NCBI GenBank assembly: GCA_049700195.1
Contig: JBNAVY010000079.1
Coordinates: 1 to 5,078 of the forward strand
From: JBNAVY01 sp049700195
Lineage (GTDB): Bacteria > Bacillota > Thermoanaerobacteria > Thermoanaerobacterales > Thermoanaerobacteraceae
Reading direction: 5' to 3'
DNA length: 5,078 nt
The notes beneath the pieces were generated by a model, which was not told the origin of the DNA, made no database searches, and saw only the letters and a list, made by a program, of their open reading frames with translations. Positions 5,071-5,078 of the stretch are shown one piece after another. A program made the translations under genes and the position numbers. Each line of letters begins with the position of its first letter. Position 1 is the first letter of the stretch.

Positions 5071-5078
5071 TTTGTTTT

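Noticed and set aside
1..5078. Mobile element, CRISPR array, defence or toxin-antitoxin system
   Set aside because: No transposase, integrase, regularly spaced direct repeats or small paired genes are visible; all long frames are recognised housekeeping families.

Overview
This is an AT-rich stretch (roughly 30% G+C by eye) of a bacterial chromosome. It reads as a low-GC Firmicute, most likely an anaerobic, possibly thermophilic, clostridium. The evidence is the gene set: an oxygen-labile two-subunit class I fumarase, an iron-sulfur family 4 uracil-DNA glycosylase and a clostridial-style flavin oxidoreductase with a C-terminal cysteine cluster. Strong GGAGG-type ribosome binding sites and near-consensus sigma-A promoters agree. 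The exact genus is inference.

Layout from left to right. Bases 1-197 hold no gene. They carry two candidate promoters in tandem, both pointing left out of the window, plus a small GC-rich hairpin between them. Bases 198-2182 hold three tightly packed minus-strand genes, transcribed in the order fumarase alpha subunit, fumarase beta subunit, family 4 uracil-DNA glycosylase. The spacers are 13 and 16 bases. Bases 2183-2296 hold the fumarase leader, with an inverted repeat and a weak promoter candidate, and the terminator of the next gene. Bases 2297-3877 encode a DeaD/CshA-type DEAD-box RNA helicase, also on the minus strand. Bases 3878-4073 are a divergent promoter region: a near-perfect sigma-A promoter for the helicase and an extended -10 promoter for the plus-strand gene. 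Bases 4074-5021 encode a nitronate monooxygenase/FabK-like flavoenzyme. It ends in a perfect 52-base palindrome that forms a bidirectional terminator.

Functionally the window is mostly housekeeping. The two fumarase subunits form one Fe-S enzyme interconverting fumarate and malate, and the glycosylase removes uracil from DNA. The helicase remodels RNA for ribosome assembly and mRNA decay, and the flavoenzyme is an FMN oxidoreductase of uncertain substrate. I see no CRISPR array, insertion sequence, prophage, toxin-antitoxin or defence system, and no clear undescribed system. The points most worth checking are the translational coupling of a DNA repair glycosylase to fumarase, the tandem leftward promoters at the left edge (possibly serving a stable RNA operon), the cysteine-rich tail of the flavoenzyme, the perfect terminator palindrome and two start codons that should be moved.
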